DNA of 64,000 nucleotides from Psychromonas algarum (GCF_004376845.1 NZ_SNUW01000005.1:124001-188000), one strand, 5' to 3'; positions 1 to 8,776 are shown, counted from the first letter of the stretch. Program-made: numbers and translations. Notes: generated by a model from the sequence alone, not told the origin.

Positions 1-889
1 CGTTAAAACATTGATGTTTACATAAACGTGGTTGGTCAAACATTAGGTGACGATAAAATTCACGCCAAATAACCTCATTTAGCCAACAAAATTCATCACT
101 ATCACTGGCGATTAAAATATCGGGAAAACGATTTAACAATGATTGAAATATATAACGAGGACTTAAAACACCTGCCGCTAAATAAGGAGAGACCCCACTG
201 GTTCCTTTTATTGAAGGAATATCACGTTGCCCTTGGTATTGAGTTATTTTTTGACGATAAAAAAGAGGTAATGCTTTGGCTTTGTATTGTGTGACTAACG
301 GCCATTTAGCGGAAAGTGAATTAGTTTGCTTCGAACGTTCAAGGATATTTCCCTGCTGTTGTTCAATATCACTTAAATACTCAAATCCATGCTCTCGAAC
401 GTAAGTGAGCCAAGCTTTTTTAAAAGGAGTGAATACTTTATACATTGCACCTGTTTTAGTAACGATCTTACCTTTAGGTACAATCACATCGGCTTCAAAT
501 AAGGTTAATGGAATACCGTTTTCACGACAGGCGTTATCTCTATCACACTCATTCACTTCCAATTCGCTATTCGCAATGACTTGCTTAACATCATGCTCAG
601 TACAATAGTTTTTTAAATAATGAATTTGATCTGAAAAATGTGATGCAACAACAAGCGACAATTGCACGTTTGATAAGGCCAGTTCTTGCACTAATGCATT
701 TGCATGGCGTTTTATAAAATCGATTTTAATCGCTGACCAATCATGTTTTAACCATTGTGCTTCAGAAATAAAGAAAATGGCTTGACGTTTTGTTTCAGGA
801 GAAGTTTGTTTTAGAAAATAATGTAACGCAGGATTATCATTGGTTCTTAGATCGTTACGGAACCACAATAAATGTTGATGGTTTGACAA
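1..889 (-). CDS. phrB: Deoxyribodipyrimidine photolyase, class I (3' part beyond the window)
   Basis: Light-driven, FAD-dependent repair of cyclobutane pyrimidine dimers. The frame stays open from a TTG start at 889 to the window edge (296 residues of an expected ~470). The start follows AAGGAG by seven bases and gives SNHQHLLWFRNDLR, the usual N-terminus of the antenna-binding alpha/beta domain. Near the edge WREFYRHLM and CKHQ mark the entry to the FAD domain. The C-terminal half is not in the window. It lies 108 nt downstream of the DUF523/DUF1722 gene on the same strand, which in turn follows the ECF sigma/ChrR pair, so it is probably induced with the singlet-oxygen response. A class I CPD photolyase is more likely than a cryptochrome because of the PhrB-like motifs, but the discriminating C-terminal part is missing. 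Confidence 0.88.
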   Translation of the reverse strand, partial: MSNHQHLLWFRNDLRTNDNPALHYFLKQTSPETKRQAIFFISEAQWLKHDWSAIKIDFIKRHANALVQELALSNVQLSLVVASHFSDQIHYLKNYCTEHDVKQVIANSELEVNECDRDNACRENGIPLTLFEADVIVPKGKIVTKTGAMYKVFTPFKKAWLTYVREHGFEYLSDIEQQQGNILERSKQTNSLSAKWPLVTQYKAKALPLFYRQKITQYQGQRDIPSIKGTSGVSPYLAAGVLSPRYIFQSLLNRFPDILIASDSDEFCWLNEVIWREFYRHLMFDQPRLCKHQCFN

Positions 890-997
890 AATAACTCCTT
901 AAAAAGTAATGAATAGCTAAAGAGAATTAAAACTGTGCATTGCTTAATGAGCTTAACCATTTGGAGATATAATTTATAAAGATTAAGCTCAGTAAAA

Positions 998-1957
998 TTA
1001 GTAGGCATACCTCAATCTTAAACTATCAGGATAAGGAGAGAGATAAGACTGACCTTTCAAATAGTCTTTTGGATACTGTAATAAATAATGATTTATCAAG
1101 GTTAAAGGCGCAATTAAAGGTAATAACCCTAAACGATAGCCGTCAATTTGTTCACACAACTCTTTACGTTGTGCAGCCGCTAAGTGCTTAGAAAAATACC
1201 CTTGAATATGCGTCAGCGTATTCACATGGTTTTTACGCGTAGCAGGAATTTTCAGTGCCGCCATTAAACCAGAAATGTATTGCGATGCTTTTTCTTCTAA
1301 TGGTAAATCCACATCTGCGAGCAGTTTCCCCAGCTTTTTATAAGCCACTAAATTATGACTCATCACAGTATATTTATAATGACTATGAAAGGTCGTTAAT
1401 TTATGTTTTGTTAAACCTGATTCACTTACCATTTGCCAATGTTTGTAAGCATAAATTCGCGCGACAAAGTTCTCTCTGATATGCATATCATTTAAACGCC
1501 CATTTTCTTCACAAGGTAATAATGGATTACCAGCCATAATTTCCTCAGCAAAAGCACCGATACCATTTGATTCGAGTGAATGCCCTTCCGGTGTGTACAC
1601 TTTTAATCGTTCCATGCCACAGCTTGGACTTTTAGCACAAAAAACATAGCCACTTAAATGCTTGGTCATTTCAGATACTTTTTTACCATAAGCATGCAAG
1701 GCTTCTGTAACATCGCCGCTACCATCCGGTCTTGCAACCTGGATAACATCATCTTTTTTTATTTGACGTATAGTTGGTCTCGGGATCGGCAAACCAATTG
1801 CAACTTCAGGACAAAATGTTTCGTATTGAACATGCTCACCTAACTCTTCGATACAAAATTTAGAGGGTTTATTACTTGCGTCGAAACGGACTTTTTGACC
1901 AACTAAACATGCACTAATGCCAATTTGAATATCTTCTTTCTTCACTGAATAAATCAT
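998..1957 (-). CDS. DUF523 and DUF1722 two-domain protein (YbgA-like)
   Basis: Function not established. The N-terminal ~160 residues are a DUF523 domain with its conserved cysteines (SACLVGQ, FCPEVA, CAKSPSCG); the rest, from about residue 190, is DUF1722, the domain of E. coli YbgA. The frame also opens at a GTG at 1969 that overlaps the chrR stop by one base; I prefer ATG 1957 because the family starts a few residues before the first GISACL motif. ybgA-type genes are commonly adjacent to phrB, as here. Its position between chrR and phrB suggests it is co-transcribed with the photo-oxidative stress genes. The cysteine pattern suggests metal or Fe-S binding, which is inference only. Confidence 0.85.
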   Translation of the reverse strand: MIYSVKKEDIQIGISACLVGQKVRFDASNKPSKFCIEELGEHVQYETFCPEVAIGLPIPRPTIRQIKKDDVIQVARPDGSGDVTEALHAYGKKVSEMTKHLSGYVFCAKSPSCGMERLKVYTPEGHSLESNGIGAFAEEIMAGNPLLPCEENGRLNDMHIRENFVARIYAYKHWQMVSESGLTKHKLTTFHSHYKYTVMSHNLVAYKKLGKLLADVDLPLEEKASQYISGLMAALKIPATRKNHVNTLTHIQGYFSKHLAAAQRKELCEQIDGYRLGLLPLIAPLTLINHYLLQYPKDYLKGQSYLSPYPDSLRLRYAY

Positions 1958-1968
1958 TTTGATACCCA

Positions 1969-2631
1969 CTAATAAATAAAGTTGCCAATAGGATTAAGTA
2001 ACTTGTTAATACCTTGCGTAAAATGTAAAGCATCGTTAGCGACTGTGTAACATAAACAGCCTTTTTCTGAGATAGGTTGATGTGTAAATGTACCATCTAA
2101 CATGATGAAGTCACCTTTGGTGTATTCACCTTTATGGTCTGTGAATGAACCGTCTAATAACACAGTTAACTCAAAGCCTTTATGTGTATGCTCTGGCACC
2201 CCACCACCTGGGTTAAAATGTAATAAGTTGGTATGAATTTCTTCTTCATCTAATTGCAATCTTGCTCTTGAAAGCTTGCCAATATTAGCTGTTTTACCCA
2301 CACTGACATTGTTTAATGCTTTAGGTAATGGATAGGCTTTATTTTTAAAGTTAATCGTTTTATTGATTTCTACAGATACATCATCAATATCATCAGACTC
2401 TGTGATATCTGAGATTATGGATTCAAAATCAAATATATCATTATCATTAACAGCGAAACTATTTTCGCTCTCAAACGCGTTATCTGCTACTTGCTCGGTT
2501 AACTGAGCTATTTGTTTTTGGCACTGAGAGCACATTTCTGCATGAAGTTTAATACCGATAGATAATGAAGCAGGTAAATCGCCATTAACAAAAGACTGGA
2601 TTAACTCAAATGTAGGATGATGCTTAATCAT
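1969..2631 (-). CDS. chrR: ChrR-type zinc anti-sigma factor with C-terminal cupin domain
   Basis: Cytoplasmic anti-sigma factor that holds the cognate ECF sigma factor until singlet oxygen or a related stress releases it. Residues 1-~90 form the zinc-binding anti-sigma domain: H5, H30, C34 and C37 (HAEMCSQC) match the four zinc ligands known for Rhodobacter ChrR. The C-terminal half is a ChrR cupin with GGGVPEHTHKGFE and GDFIMLDGTFTHQP. Length (220 residues) is normal for the family. The start overlaps the sigma gene by 8 nt, indicating translational coupling, the usual arrangement for this pair. Highly confident by domains, motif and neighbour. Confidence 0.93.
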   Translation of the reverse strand: MIKHHPTFELIQSFVNGDLPASLSIGIKLHAEMCSQCQKQIAQLTEQVADNAFESENSFAVNDNDIFDFESIISDITESDDIDDVSVEINKTINFKNKAYPLPKALNNVSVGKTANIGKLSRARLQLDEEEIHTNLLHFNPGGGVPEHTHKGFELTVLLDGSFTDHKGEYTKGDFIMLDGTFTHQPISEKGCLCYTVANDALHFTQGINKLLNPIGNFIY

Positions 2632-3250
2632 GGTCTTCTCCTAGTTGCACTTTTAATTTAGATAACGCCAAGCGTAATCTAGATTTTATAGTGCCTAACG
2701 GTAAGTTGAGGTGTGTAGCAAGTTGTTCTTGCGACATTTCCATTAAATAGAAACCTTTAACAACTTGTTGTTGCGCCTCAGGTAATGATTCGATGCCATG
2801 TAAAAGTTTTTTGTTTTCTAAGTGATCTTCATAAATATCATCATCAGAAACAGTACTTTCTGCAATCGGCCAAATGTCATCACTTAAGTTATCTTCTCTA
2901 TTACTTTTCATCTTACGTAACAGATCAAAAATAACATTTCGCATAACTGTATAGACCCAAGTAGTGGCAGCTCCTTTATCAGCATCAAATAAGTGAGCTT
3001 TGCGCCATACATTACTCATGGTTTCTTGCACAGCCTCATGAGCCTGAGCTTCATTTGTAAACTTACTACGAGCAATTCGTTGTATTTTAGGTGCAAAAAA
3101 CTTAAACAAATGTGTAAATGCAATTTTACATCGCGAGTTTGCTACCGCTTTCAGCCATCCATTTAATTCTTGTACTTCAGTATTATTTATCATGCGTTTA
3201 GATTTAGCATGACCAATACTGATTGGCAATTCCGTTTGTACAACTATCAT
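2624..3250 (-). CDS. ECF sigma factor of the RpoE/ChrR (ECF11) type
   Basis: Alternative sigma factor directing RNA polymerase to the photo-oxidative stress regulon. Region 2 is seen around residues 40-110 (AHEAVQETMSNVWRKA, VYTVMRNVIFDLLRK) and region 4 near the C-terminus (LPEAQQQVVKGFYLM, GTIKSRLRLALSKL). The frame also opens at GTG 3256, but ATG 3250 has GAG at a better distance. An ECF-type promoter lies just upstream (-35 TGATCT, -10 CGTATA), so the gene is probably autoregulated. It overlaps chrR by 8 nt. The long N-terminal stretch before region 2 is common in marine homologues. Group assignment rests on the ChrR partner rather than on a tree. Confidence 0.92.
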   Translation of the reverse strand: MIVVQTELPISIGHAKSKRMINNTEVQELNGWLKAVANSRCKIAFTHLFKFFAPKIQRIARSKFTNEAQAHEAVQETMSNVWRKAHLFDADKGAATTWVYTVMRNVIFDLLRKMKSNREDNLSDDIWPIAESTVSDDDIYEDHLENKKLLHGIESLPEAQQQVVKGFYLMEMSQEQLATHLNLPLGTIKSRLRLALSKLKVQLGEDHD

Positions 3251-3281
3251 ATTCACGTCTCAAATTTGGCACTGTATTTAG

Positions 3282-3309
3282 TTATACGTAGGGTAAGAAA
3301 ATAAGATCA
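3282..3309 (-). promoter_or_regulatory. ECF-type promoter of the sigma factor-chrR unit
   Basis: On the minus strand TGATCT (3304-3309) and CGTATAA (3282-3288) are separated by 15 nt. This resembles the TGATC / CGTA-type promoters described for RpoE-ChrR systems. The transcript would start roughly 25-30 nt before the sigma start codon. The same arrangement, including an ACCC just before the -10, recurs upstream of the DUF2878 operon. Confidence 0.6.
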
Positions 3310-3331
3310 CTAATTTTTAAAAATAATTAAT

Positions 3332-3946
3332 TTAATGAATATCTTTAAAAATAATGGAGTTCACCAATGTTTTGGCCTCATGATAATTATGCTTAAATAT
3401 AAATGATTTTTTAATTTCAAAGGGAATGGGTAATAACTCTAGCCAACGGGCAACAACCCAATGTGAATTATTAACTACTTTATTATTATATAAATGTTGT
3501 AATAAAAGTTGACCGTTAAATAAAGTTTGTAATGATCTTAATAATTGATTTGCAGATTCCGTAGGATTATCTTGAGCCCAGTGAGTGATAGCTTTAACAT
3601 TTACAAACTGTAAAGGTGCTTGATTTGAGTTTATTTGTTGATGCTGGCTATCATCTATATCAATTATTTCAACTAAAGATCGGCATTTTACATCTATTTC
3701 TAAAATACCATCTTTGCCTTGATCAAAATTGATAATATCAACCCAGCTACCCCATTTTTTTTCTCTTATTGCATTACCATCATTATGACTACTAGCATTA
3801 TTTGAGGTAATAATAAAACCACTTGTTATTGCTAGACTGACCAACTTTAAATAACGGGCTTCAAAAATTCTTAAACGAGTGACTCCATCAGGCAATAAGA
3901 ATATATCTAGGGGAAATAGAGGAAGCTTGATTATGCTTTTATTCAT
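3332..3946 (-). CDS. Stand-alone LON substrate-binding (N) domain protein
   Basis: Resembles the N-terminal substrate-binding domain of Lon protease (LPLFPLDIFLLPDGVTRLRIFEARYL at the N-terminus, split here as LPLFPLDIFLLPDG then RIFEARYL), without any AAA+ or protease domain, 204 residues in all. Proteins of this kind are widespread and their role is unclear; recruitment of damaged proteins is a guess. Its start codon overlaps the stop of the DUF3833 gene (TAATG-type junction), so it is the last gene of a tightly coupled four-gene operon. A gap of about 75 nt containing the ECF promoter separates it from the sigma factor gene. Confidence 0.85.
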   Translation of the reverse strand: MNKSIIKLPLFPLDIFLLPDGVTRLRIFEARYLKLVSLAITSGFIITSNNASSHNDGNAIREKKWGSWVDIINFDQGKDGILEIDVKCRSLVEIIDIDDSQHQQINSNQAPLQFVNVKAITHWAQDNPTESANQLLRSLQTLFNGQLLLQHLYNNKVVNNSHWVVARWLELLPIPFEIKKSFIFKHNYHEAKTLVNSIIFKDIH

Positions 3947-4533
3947 TATTTTTCCTCTTTATTTACTTGGCAGTATTGAATTGGTAACTGTTTATCAAAG
4001 AACAAAGTGACATTAGCGACATTAATGCCAAATTTAGAGATAACGGTTTTATTCATTACTCGATATTGATCAAGTTGATACATCCAATCATTCATATTAA
4101 CTTCATAAGTTGTATCATCAACCGGTAACAACAAAGTGTACTGTAATTGAAAAGCAAAACCTTTGTGTTTACCAATAGCGCTACCAATAACATCTTCAGC
4201 AGTACCTATATAGGTTCCATCTTTATTTTTTGTAAGCAGCCATGTTCTATAGCTTATTTCACCGTCATCAAAATAAAACTTTTCAGCTAATACACCTTTG
4301 TTATCTGTCCATACCCCTGTTAACTCAACACAAAATCGACGAGTCACTTTATCACTACTATCCTGAATCGTTCCCCAAGCAATGACATCACCATTAAAAT
4401 ATTCTTTTAAATCAAAATTATTAGTTTGATCCTGGTATTTACTTAACTGAGTTGAACAACTTGTTACTAAAAAACATGCTGCAACAGCCAGTACAAATGT
4501 TCGACACAAAATTTTATATTTTAAATTAGCCAT
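3946..4533 (-). CDS. DUF3833 lipoprotein
   Basis: Predicted lipoprotein: a hydrophobic signal segment (residues ~12-25) ends in the lipobox LVTSC, with the acylated Cys near residue 26. The rest is a DUF3833 domain containing YFNGDVIAWGTIQDSSDKVTR-like strands and DWMYQLD. Family function is unknown. In Vibrio and relatives such genes sit with cfa, DUF1365, chalcone-isomerase-like and DUF2878 genes near rpoE-chrR, pointing to envelope lipid remodelling under photo-oxidative stress (inference). Overlaps the upstream gene by 8 nt and the downstream gene by 1 nt. Confidence 0.87.
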   Translation of the reverse strand: MANLKYKILCRTFVLAVAACFLVTSCSTQLSKYQDQTNNFDLKEYFNGDVIAWGTIQDSSDKVTRRFCVELTGVWTDNKGVLAEKFYFDDGEISYRTWLLTKNKDGTYIGTAEDVIGSAIGKHKGFAFQLQYTLLLPVDDTTYEVNMNDWMYQLDQYRVMNKTVISKFGINVANVTLFFDKQLPIQYCQVNKEEK

Positions 4534-5077
4534 TTTTATTTATTCCTAATAACTCTTCACGTAGCTTGGGTTCGCTGGTGTTTTCAGATAACCAAATATC
4601 TAGAAATAATGGCCCAAACTCTGGTTTATCAATCACACCAACCATGTCACTGTTGTAATAAAAAGCACTACTGGATTTATTCATAACTAAGGTTAACCGG
4701 TCGCCTGCTTTAATATTTGGCCAAATGGAAGCTAACCTTGGTAAATAATGTTCATATTCACTTCTGTTAATATCTAAGTGTTGCCATTGTTTAACGGTAT
4801 GGTTAACTAAATCTTTTGATGAAACGTCTTTTAAATATTCAATTTCATAAAGTAACTTTGCATCTTCTGACTGCATTGGATAAGCACCAGATGTGGTTAA
4901 TAATTTACTATTGTATAAGTCCCAAATAAAAATAGAGTAAGTCGTGCTTCCTACGTTTTTAAAATTAGTTTCTTGTTCAAAATTTAATTGTTTATGCCAT
5001 TCTGCATGAGCAGTTGAAGCAACAGAAATAATGGTGATAAATAATATTAAAGGTAGATATAACATTCGTTTACGCAT
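4526..5077 (-). CDS. Periplasmic chalcone isomerase-like protein
   Basis: 183 residues with a clear Sec signal peptide (MRKRMLYLPLILFITIISVA, cleavage after AHA) and a chalcone-isomerase-like fold region (YSIFIWDLYNSKLL, LLYEIEYLKDVSSKDLV, GPLFLDIWLSENTSEPKLRE). The bacterial members probably bind fatty acids or related lipids rather than act as plant chalcone isomerase; substrate unknown. It lies between DUF2878 and DUF3833 genes with 8-nt overlaps on both sides, a conserved trio in marine gammaproteobacteria. Assignment to the family is confident, role is not. Confidence 0.85.
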   Translation of the reverse strand: MRKRMLYLPLILFITIISVASTAHAEWHKQLNFEQETNFKNVGSTTYSIFIWDLYNSKLLTTSGAYPMQSEDAKLLYEIEYLKDVSSKDLVNHTVKQWQHLDINRSEYEHYLPRLASIWPNIKAGDRLTLVMNKSSSAFYYNSDMVGVIDKPEFGPLFLDIWLSENTSEPKLREELLGINKNG

Positions 5078-5564
5078 ACTTAGTCTCCTCTATAATCAAA
5101 ATAGATTTTAAATAAAAAAAGAACAGAAATAAGCAAGTCCAAATTAAACCAAGCAGGATATACGTAGAGATAAATGGATATCCAAATACCACCGCATTCA
5201 ATCTTTCACCCGCAAAATAACTAAGTGGCGCCATTATGCTTCCAGCAGTAATTTGTAAAAATTTAAAACGAGCGAGGAAAGCTAAACTATGACAAATAGT
5301 GGCCGCGAAACATGCCCAAAGGGTCATTAACCAAAATGGAATATGGGTGGAATGAGGGAAAATAAAAATTCTATTAAACTGTAATAATGAGTCAACAATA
5401 ATGCCCACACTCATGATGCTAATAATTAAAAACAATTCATTATTAACGTCAGAGATACAAAAAAGATGTATAGCCAGCATAACAAGGGCAATAGGGATAA
5501 AAATATTTCCCCAATAAATTAACCCAAACCAAACAAAATTAAATCCAACTATATTAACCAACAT
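5070..5564 (-). CDS. DUF2878 integral membrane protein
   Basis: 164 residues, nearly all hydrophobic, with about five predicted membrane helices (e.g. VGFNFVWFGLIYWGN, LMTLWACFAATICHSLAFL, ILLGLIWTCLFLFFFYL). DUF2878 has no known function. It is the first gene of the operon DUF2878 - chalcone isomerase-like - DUF3833 - LON domain. The start follows GGAGG closely. An ECF-type promoter lies 27-54 nt upstream of the start, so this unit is probably in the same regulon as the sigma factor gene. Confidence 0.82.
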   Translation of the reverse strand: MLVNIVGFNFVWFGLIYWGNIFIPIALVMLAIHLFCISDVNNELFLIISIMSVGIIVDSLLQFNRIFIFPHSTHIPFWLMTLWACFAATICHSLAFLARFKFLQITAGSIMAPLSYFAGERLNAVVFGYPFISTYILLGLIWTCLFLFFFYLKSILIIEETKYA

Positions 5565-5590
5565 ATAAACCTCCGTATAACTAATGGTTT

Positions 5591-5618
5591 AATACGTTTG
5601 GGTGCAGTATTTAGATCT
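5591..5618 (-). promoter_or_regulatory. ECF-type promoter of the DUF2878 operon
   Basis: On the minus strand AGATCT (5613-5618) is followed after 16 nt by CGTATT (5591-5596). It shares GATCT, an ACCC in the spacer and CGTAT with the promoter of the sigma factor gene. The first -35 base is A rather than T and the spacer is one base longer. Confidence 0.5.
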
Positions 5619-5903
5619 CTTAATTTAATAAAATATATCTAGCTTGGTGAATCCGCAGTTAATAGCTCCTCTAAAGAAAGAATAAAAGAACTTTATTAAC
5701 TGACAATGTAAATCGTAGAAACAATAAAAAAGCTTTTTATAGGATTAAACTCTACAAACCGAGGCTGAATAAATATATAATGCCTGAATATTTAATCAAT
5801 ATTATTTACAGTAACTTATGCTTTATTAATAGAGCATAAATCAACCATTTTAAGGCCTTCAAAAGATGCTTAAAAATTCAATATTTCATTCGAGTGAGGC
5901 TTT
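5619..5903. other. Intergenic region upstream of hisF
   Basis: About 285 nt between the DUF2878 operon promoter and hisF. I see no ORF, no His-rich leader peptide and no terminator-antiterminator pair of the his attenuator kind. An inverted repeat TTATGCT - 10 nt - AGCATAA occupies 5816-5839 and could be an operator or a small hairpin in the hisF leader. AAAAAGCTTTTT at 5727-5738 is a short AT-rich palindrome of no evident use. Confidence 0.4.
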
Positions 5904-6677
5904 ATGTTAGCAAAACGTATTATTCCTTGTTTAGATGTTAAAGATGGACAAGTTGTTAAAGGTGTTCAATTCCGTAATCATGAAATTGTTGGTGATATTG
6001 TACCGCTAGCGAAGCGTTATGCAGAAGAAGGTGCTGACGAATTAGTCTTTTATGATATTACAGCCAGTTCAGATGCACGTGTTGTCGATAAAAGCTGGGT
6101 TAGTCGTGTTGCTGAAGTAATTGATATTCCATTTTGTGTAGCAGGCGGAATTAAAACCGAAGAAGATGCTCGACGCATTCTTGAATTTGGCGCAGATAAA
6201 GTGTCAATCAACAGCCCTGCTTTAGCTGACCCAAGCTTAATCAACCGTTTAGCTGAAAAATTTGGCACACAATGTATTGTAATCGGTATTGATTCATACT
6301 TTGATGAAGCAACGGGTGAATACCAAGTAAAACAATTTACAGGCAATGAAAAAGCAACGGTTACCACTAAATGGAATACCTTTGATTGGATAAAAGAAGT
6401 TCAATCTCGTGGCGCTGGTGAAATTGTATTAAATGTAATGAATCAAGATGGTGTCCGTTGCGGTTATGACATTGACCAACTAAGCCAAGCACGTGCAATC
6501 TGTCATGTTCCATTAATTGCTTCTGGTGGTGCCGGTGAAATGATTCATTTTGCTGATGTATTTAATAAAGCAGATGTAGATGGTGCATTAGCAGCAAGTG
6601 TATTCCACAAACAAATAATTAATATTGGTGAGTTAAAATCTTACCTTAAAACAGAAAAGGTAGAGATCCGCTTATGA
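5904..6677 (+). CDS. hisF: Imidazole glycerol phosphate synthase, cyclase subunit
   Basis: Histidine biosynthesis: HisF uses ammonia made by the HisH glutaminase to convert PRFAR to imidazole glycerol phosphate and AICAR. The (beta/alpha)8 barrel is 257 residues, near-identical in pattern to E. coli His[20 protein letters not shown] with catalytic D11, [17 protein letters not shown] with D130, and [10 protein letters not shown]. The start is the conserved [10 protein letters not shown]. hisIE begins 4 nt before its stop. hisH and hisA, which normally precede hisF, are absent here. Confidence 0.98.
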   Translation: MLAKRIIPCLDVKDGQVVKGVQFRNHEIVGDIVPLAKRYAEEGADELVFYDITASSDARVVDKSWVSRVAEVIDIPFCVAGGIKTEEDARRILEFGADKVSINSPALADPSLINRLAEKFGTQCIVIGIDSYFDEATGEYQVKQFTGNEKATVTTKWNTFDWIKEVQSRGAGEIVLNVMNQDGVRCGYDIDQLSQARAICHVPLIASGGAGEMIHFADVFNKADVDGALAASVFHKQIINIGELKSYLKTEKVEIRL

Positions 6678-7297
6678 GCTTAATGAAACAAGAACAATTA
6701 CAATCACTAGATTGGGCAAAAGTAGATAACTTAATGCCAGTTGTTGTACAAAACCGCACTTCAGGCAAAGTTTTAATGCTAGGTTATGTAAACCAAGAAT
6801 CTCTAGCAGCAACTCTTGAGTCAGGAAAAATGACTTTCTTTAGCCGCACTAAACAACGACTTTGGTGTAAAGGTGAAGAATCAGGTAACTTCTTAAACGT
6901 AGTTGAAATCAGTTCTGATTGTGATAATGACACTTTATTAGCCATTGTTGAACCTGTTGGTCCAACTTGTCACCTTGGTACTGAAACATGTTTTAAAGGT
7001 GAGCAACAACCTGCATTATCTTTCATTGCTGATTTAGAGCAAGTGATTAAAAGCCGTAAAGGTGCAGATCCTGAAAGCAGCTATACAGCAAGTTTATATG
7101 CACGTGGCACAAAACGTATTTCACAGAAAGTTGGTGAAGAAGGCGTTGAAGTTGCTTTAGCAGCAATGGCTCAAGATATGGATGAGCTGACTTGTGAGAG
7201 TGCAGATTTGTTATATCATTTAACGGTTTTATTACAGAATGAAGGGTTAACCTTAGCTGATATTGCCGCTAAATTAAAAGAGCGTCATACTAAATAA
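6674..7297 (+). CDS. hisI: Bifunctional phosphoribosyl-AMP cyclohydrolase / phosphoribosyl-ATP pyrophosphatase
   Basis: Second and third steps of histidine synthesis in one 207-residue protein. The N-terminal cyclohydrolase domain shows [31 protein letters not shown] and the zinc-site cysteines in [12 protein letters not shown]. The C-terminal pyrophosphatase domain shows [16 protein letters not shown] and [13 protein letters not shown]. It overlaps hisF by 4 nt and ends the transcription unit at a strong hairpin. Same domain fusion as in enterobacteria. Confidence 0.97.
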   Translation: MSLMKQEQLQSLDWAKVDNLMPVVVQNRTSGKVLMLGYVNQESLAATLESGKMTFFSRTKQRLWCKGEESGNFLNVVEISSDCDNDTLLAIVEPVGPTCHLGTETCFKGEQQPALSFIADLEQVIKSRKGADPESSYTASLYARGTKRISQKVGEEGVEVALAAMAQDMDELTCESADLLYHLTVLLQNEGLTLADIAAKLKERHTK

Positions 7298-7324
7298 TCA
7301 ATCATACAAATTATTCAGTTAAAA

Positions 7325-7360
7325 AAATGCCACTTTATTAGTATTAATAAAGTGGCATTT
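7325..7360 (+). terminator. Rho-independent terminator after hisF-hisIE
   Basis: Perfect 16-bp stem AAATGCCACTTTATTA / TAATAAAGTGGCATTT with a GTAT loop, followed by Ts. The A-rich left flank makes it likely bidirectional for the convergent nitrobindin-like gene. Confidence 0.9.
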
Positions 7361-7377
7361 TTATATCTGGGACTAGG

Positions 7378-7935
7378 TTAACTAACTTTCGTTAATGTAT
7401 TCTCATCACTATGATCAAATGTACGACCATAAATATCTAGCAACATATTTTGCTTATATGACAAAGTATCTCCAGAAATGATCATTTGCTGTGTGTAGGT
7501 TTTCATTTTTGCTTTCTTTTGTAAAAAAGCAGTTTGAGCAATTGGCCAGTCCTGGCTATCAACGTCAGCAACAACATCTAATACGGTATCAACCGATTGA
7601 CTTGCTTTACCGCCCGCTAAAACACAAATACCTCGAGGAATAGTCATTGAATGAATCACATTATCTGTTCCCTGCTCCCACATCCAATATCCCGTTTCTT
7701 GGTGAATAACTTTATCATTAGTGATGCGCTGTACTTTTTGAATGTAATGTAATGCACTAATATTTTCTTCTTCTGCATTAGCAACATCATGAGCTTCAGT
7801 AAAAATGATAGTTTCGTAATAATCATTATATTCAGTACCATCTGGTTCAGGAGCAAGATCTTTGCCTTTATTACCTGTCCAAGTACCTATCAATCCAGTC
7901 AATGGACCATAATCGATTAAATTGTTATCTTGCAT
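7378..7935 (-). CDS. Nitrobindin-like heme-binding beta-barrel protein
   Basis: 185 residues resembling the nitrobindin / THAP4-like beta-barrel family (formerly DUF1794), which bind heme and react with nitric oxide or peroxynitrite. Visible family features are GPLTGLIGTWTGNKGKDLAP near the N-terminus, YIQKVQRI, HQETGYWMWE and SMTIPRGICVLAGG. The start follows AAAGGG. It stands alone, convergent with hisIE and downstream of the amino-acid ABC operon. Heme binding is expected from the family; I did not confirm the axial His. Confidence 0.75.
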   Translation of the reverse strand: MQDNNLIDYGPLTGLIGTWTGNKGKDLAPEPDGTEYNDYYETIIFTEAHDVANAEEENISALHYIQKVQRITNDKVIHQETGYWMWEQGTDNVIHSMTIPRGICVLAGGKASQSVDTVLDVVADVDSQDWPIAQTAFLQKKAKMKTYTQQMIISGDTLSYKQNMLLDIYGRTFDHSDENTLTKVS

Positions 7936-8033
7936 TTTAAAACCCTTTATTGATCATTATTAATAAGATGATTGTTCATCTTTTAAATTCTTTAGCTTTT
8001 AAGCAAAGTTTAAATATAACTGCTTTAAATTTA

Positions 8034-8774
8034 TTAAGACTGTTTAAGTGCTCTTTTTACAAAGGCTCTTGTTCTGTGGTGCTCTGGCTGTTCAAATATT
8101 TGCTGCGGAGTCCCCTCTTCAACAATATATCCGTCTTCCATAAAAATAACACGGTCAGCGACTTCTTTGGCAAATTGCATTTCATGAGTAACAACAATCA
8201 TAGTTTGTCTTTCAACAGCTAATTGTTTCATTACAGCTAATACTTCATCAACCCATTCTGGGTCTAATGCAGATGTTGGTTCATCAAATAAAATGACTTC
8301 CCCTTTAGCGGCCATTGCTCGAGCAATACCTATTCGTTGTTGCTGACCGCCAGAAAGTTGTGAAGGATAAGCATGTAATTTATCCGTTAAGCCTACTTTA
8401 ATTAAAATAGATTCAGCTGTAGCCAGTGCTTCGCTTTTAGGTGTTTTCCAAACAGTAATTAAACTTTCTGCAACATTTTGTAATGCGGTTTTATTTGCAA
8501 ACAGAGAATAGTTTTGAAAAACGAAGCTACTTTGTTTACGTAAAGCAGTCACTTCTTTTGCTTTATGCGAAACAGCATCAATGGTGACATCACCAATATG
8601 AATTTGCCCTGTTGTAGGTGTTTCTAGGTAATTTAAGCACCGTAATAATGTTGATTTACCAGTACCTGAAGGACCAATAATAACAACAATATCCCCTTTA
8701 TCTACAACAAAGTTAATGTCTTTTAACACTGCTAGATCAGCAAACTTTTTACTTAAGTTGGATACTTTGATCAT
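8034..8774 (-). CDS. Polar amino-acid ABC transporter ATP-binding protein
   Basis: ATPase of an amino-acid importer of the PAAT family, 246 residues. Walker [11 protein letters not shown]-loop [15 protein letters not shown], signature [14 protein letters not shown], Walker [15 protein letters not shown] and the H-loop VVTHEM are intact. The gene follows the permease gene by 2 nt. The product most resembles TcyN/GlnQ-type ATPases. A short hairpin (AAGATG-ATTGTT-CATCTT, 7965-7982) beyond its end may terminate the operon. Confidence 0.94.
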   Translation of the reverse strand: MIKVSNLSKKFADLAVLKDINFVVDKGDIVVIIGPSGTGKSTLLRCLNYLETPTTGQIHIGDVTIDAVSHKAKEVTALRKQSSFVFQNYSLFANKTALQNVAESLITVWKTPKSEALATAESILIKVGLTDKLHAYPSQLSGGQQQRIGIARAMAAKGEVILFDEPTSALDPEWVDEVLAVMKQLAVERQTMIVVTHEMQFAKEVADRVIFMEDGYIVEEGTPQQIFEQPEHHRTRAFVKRALKQS

Positions 8775-8776
8775 AA

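Noticed and set aside
405-608. 67-codon plus-strand frame
   Set aside because: Antisense to the photolyase gene, which has strong family motifs in the other strand.
5619-5903. his attenuator leader peptide
   Set aside because: No short ORF with a run of His codons and no terminator/antiterminator pair.
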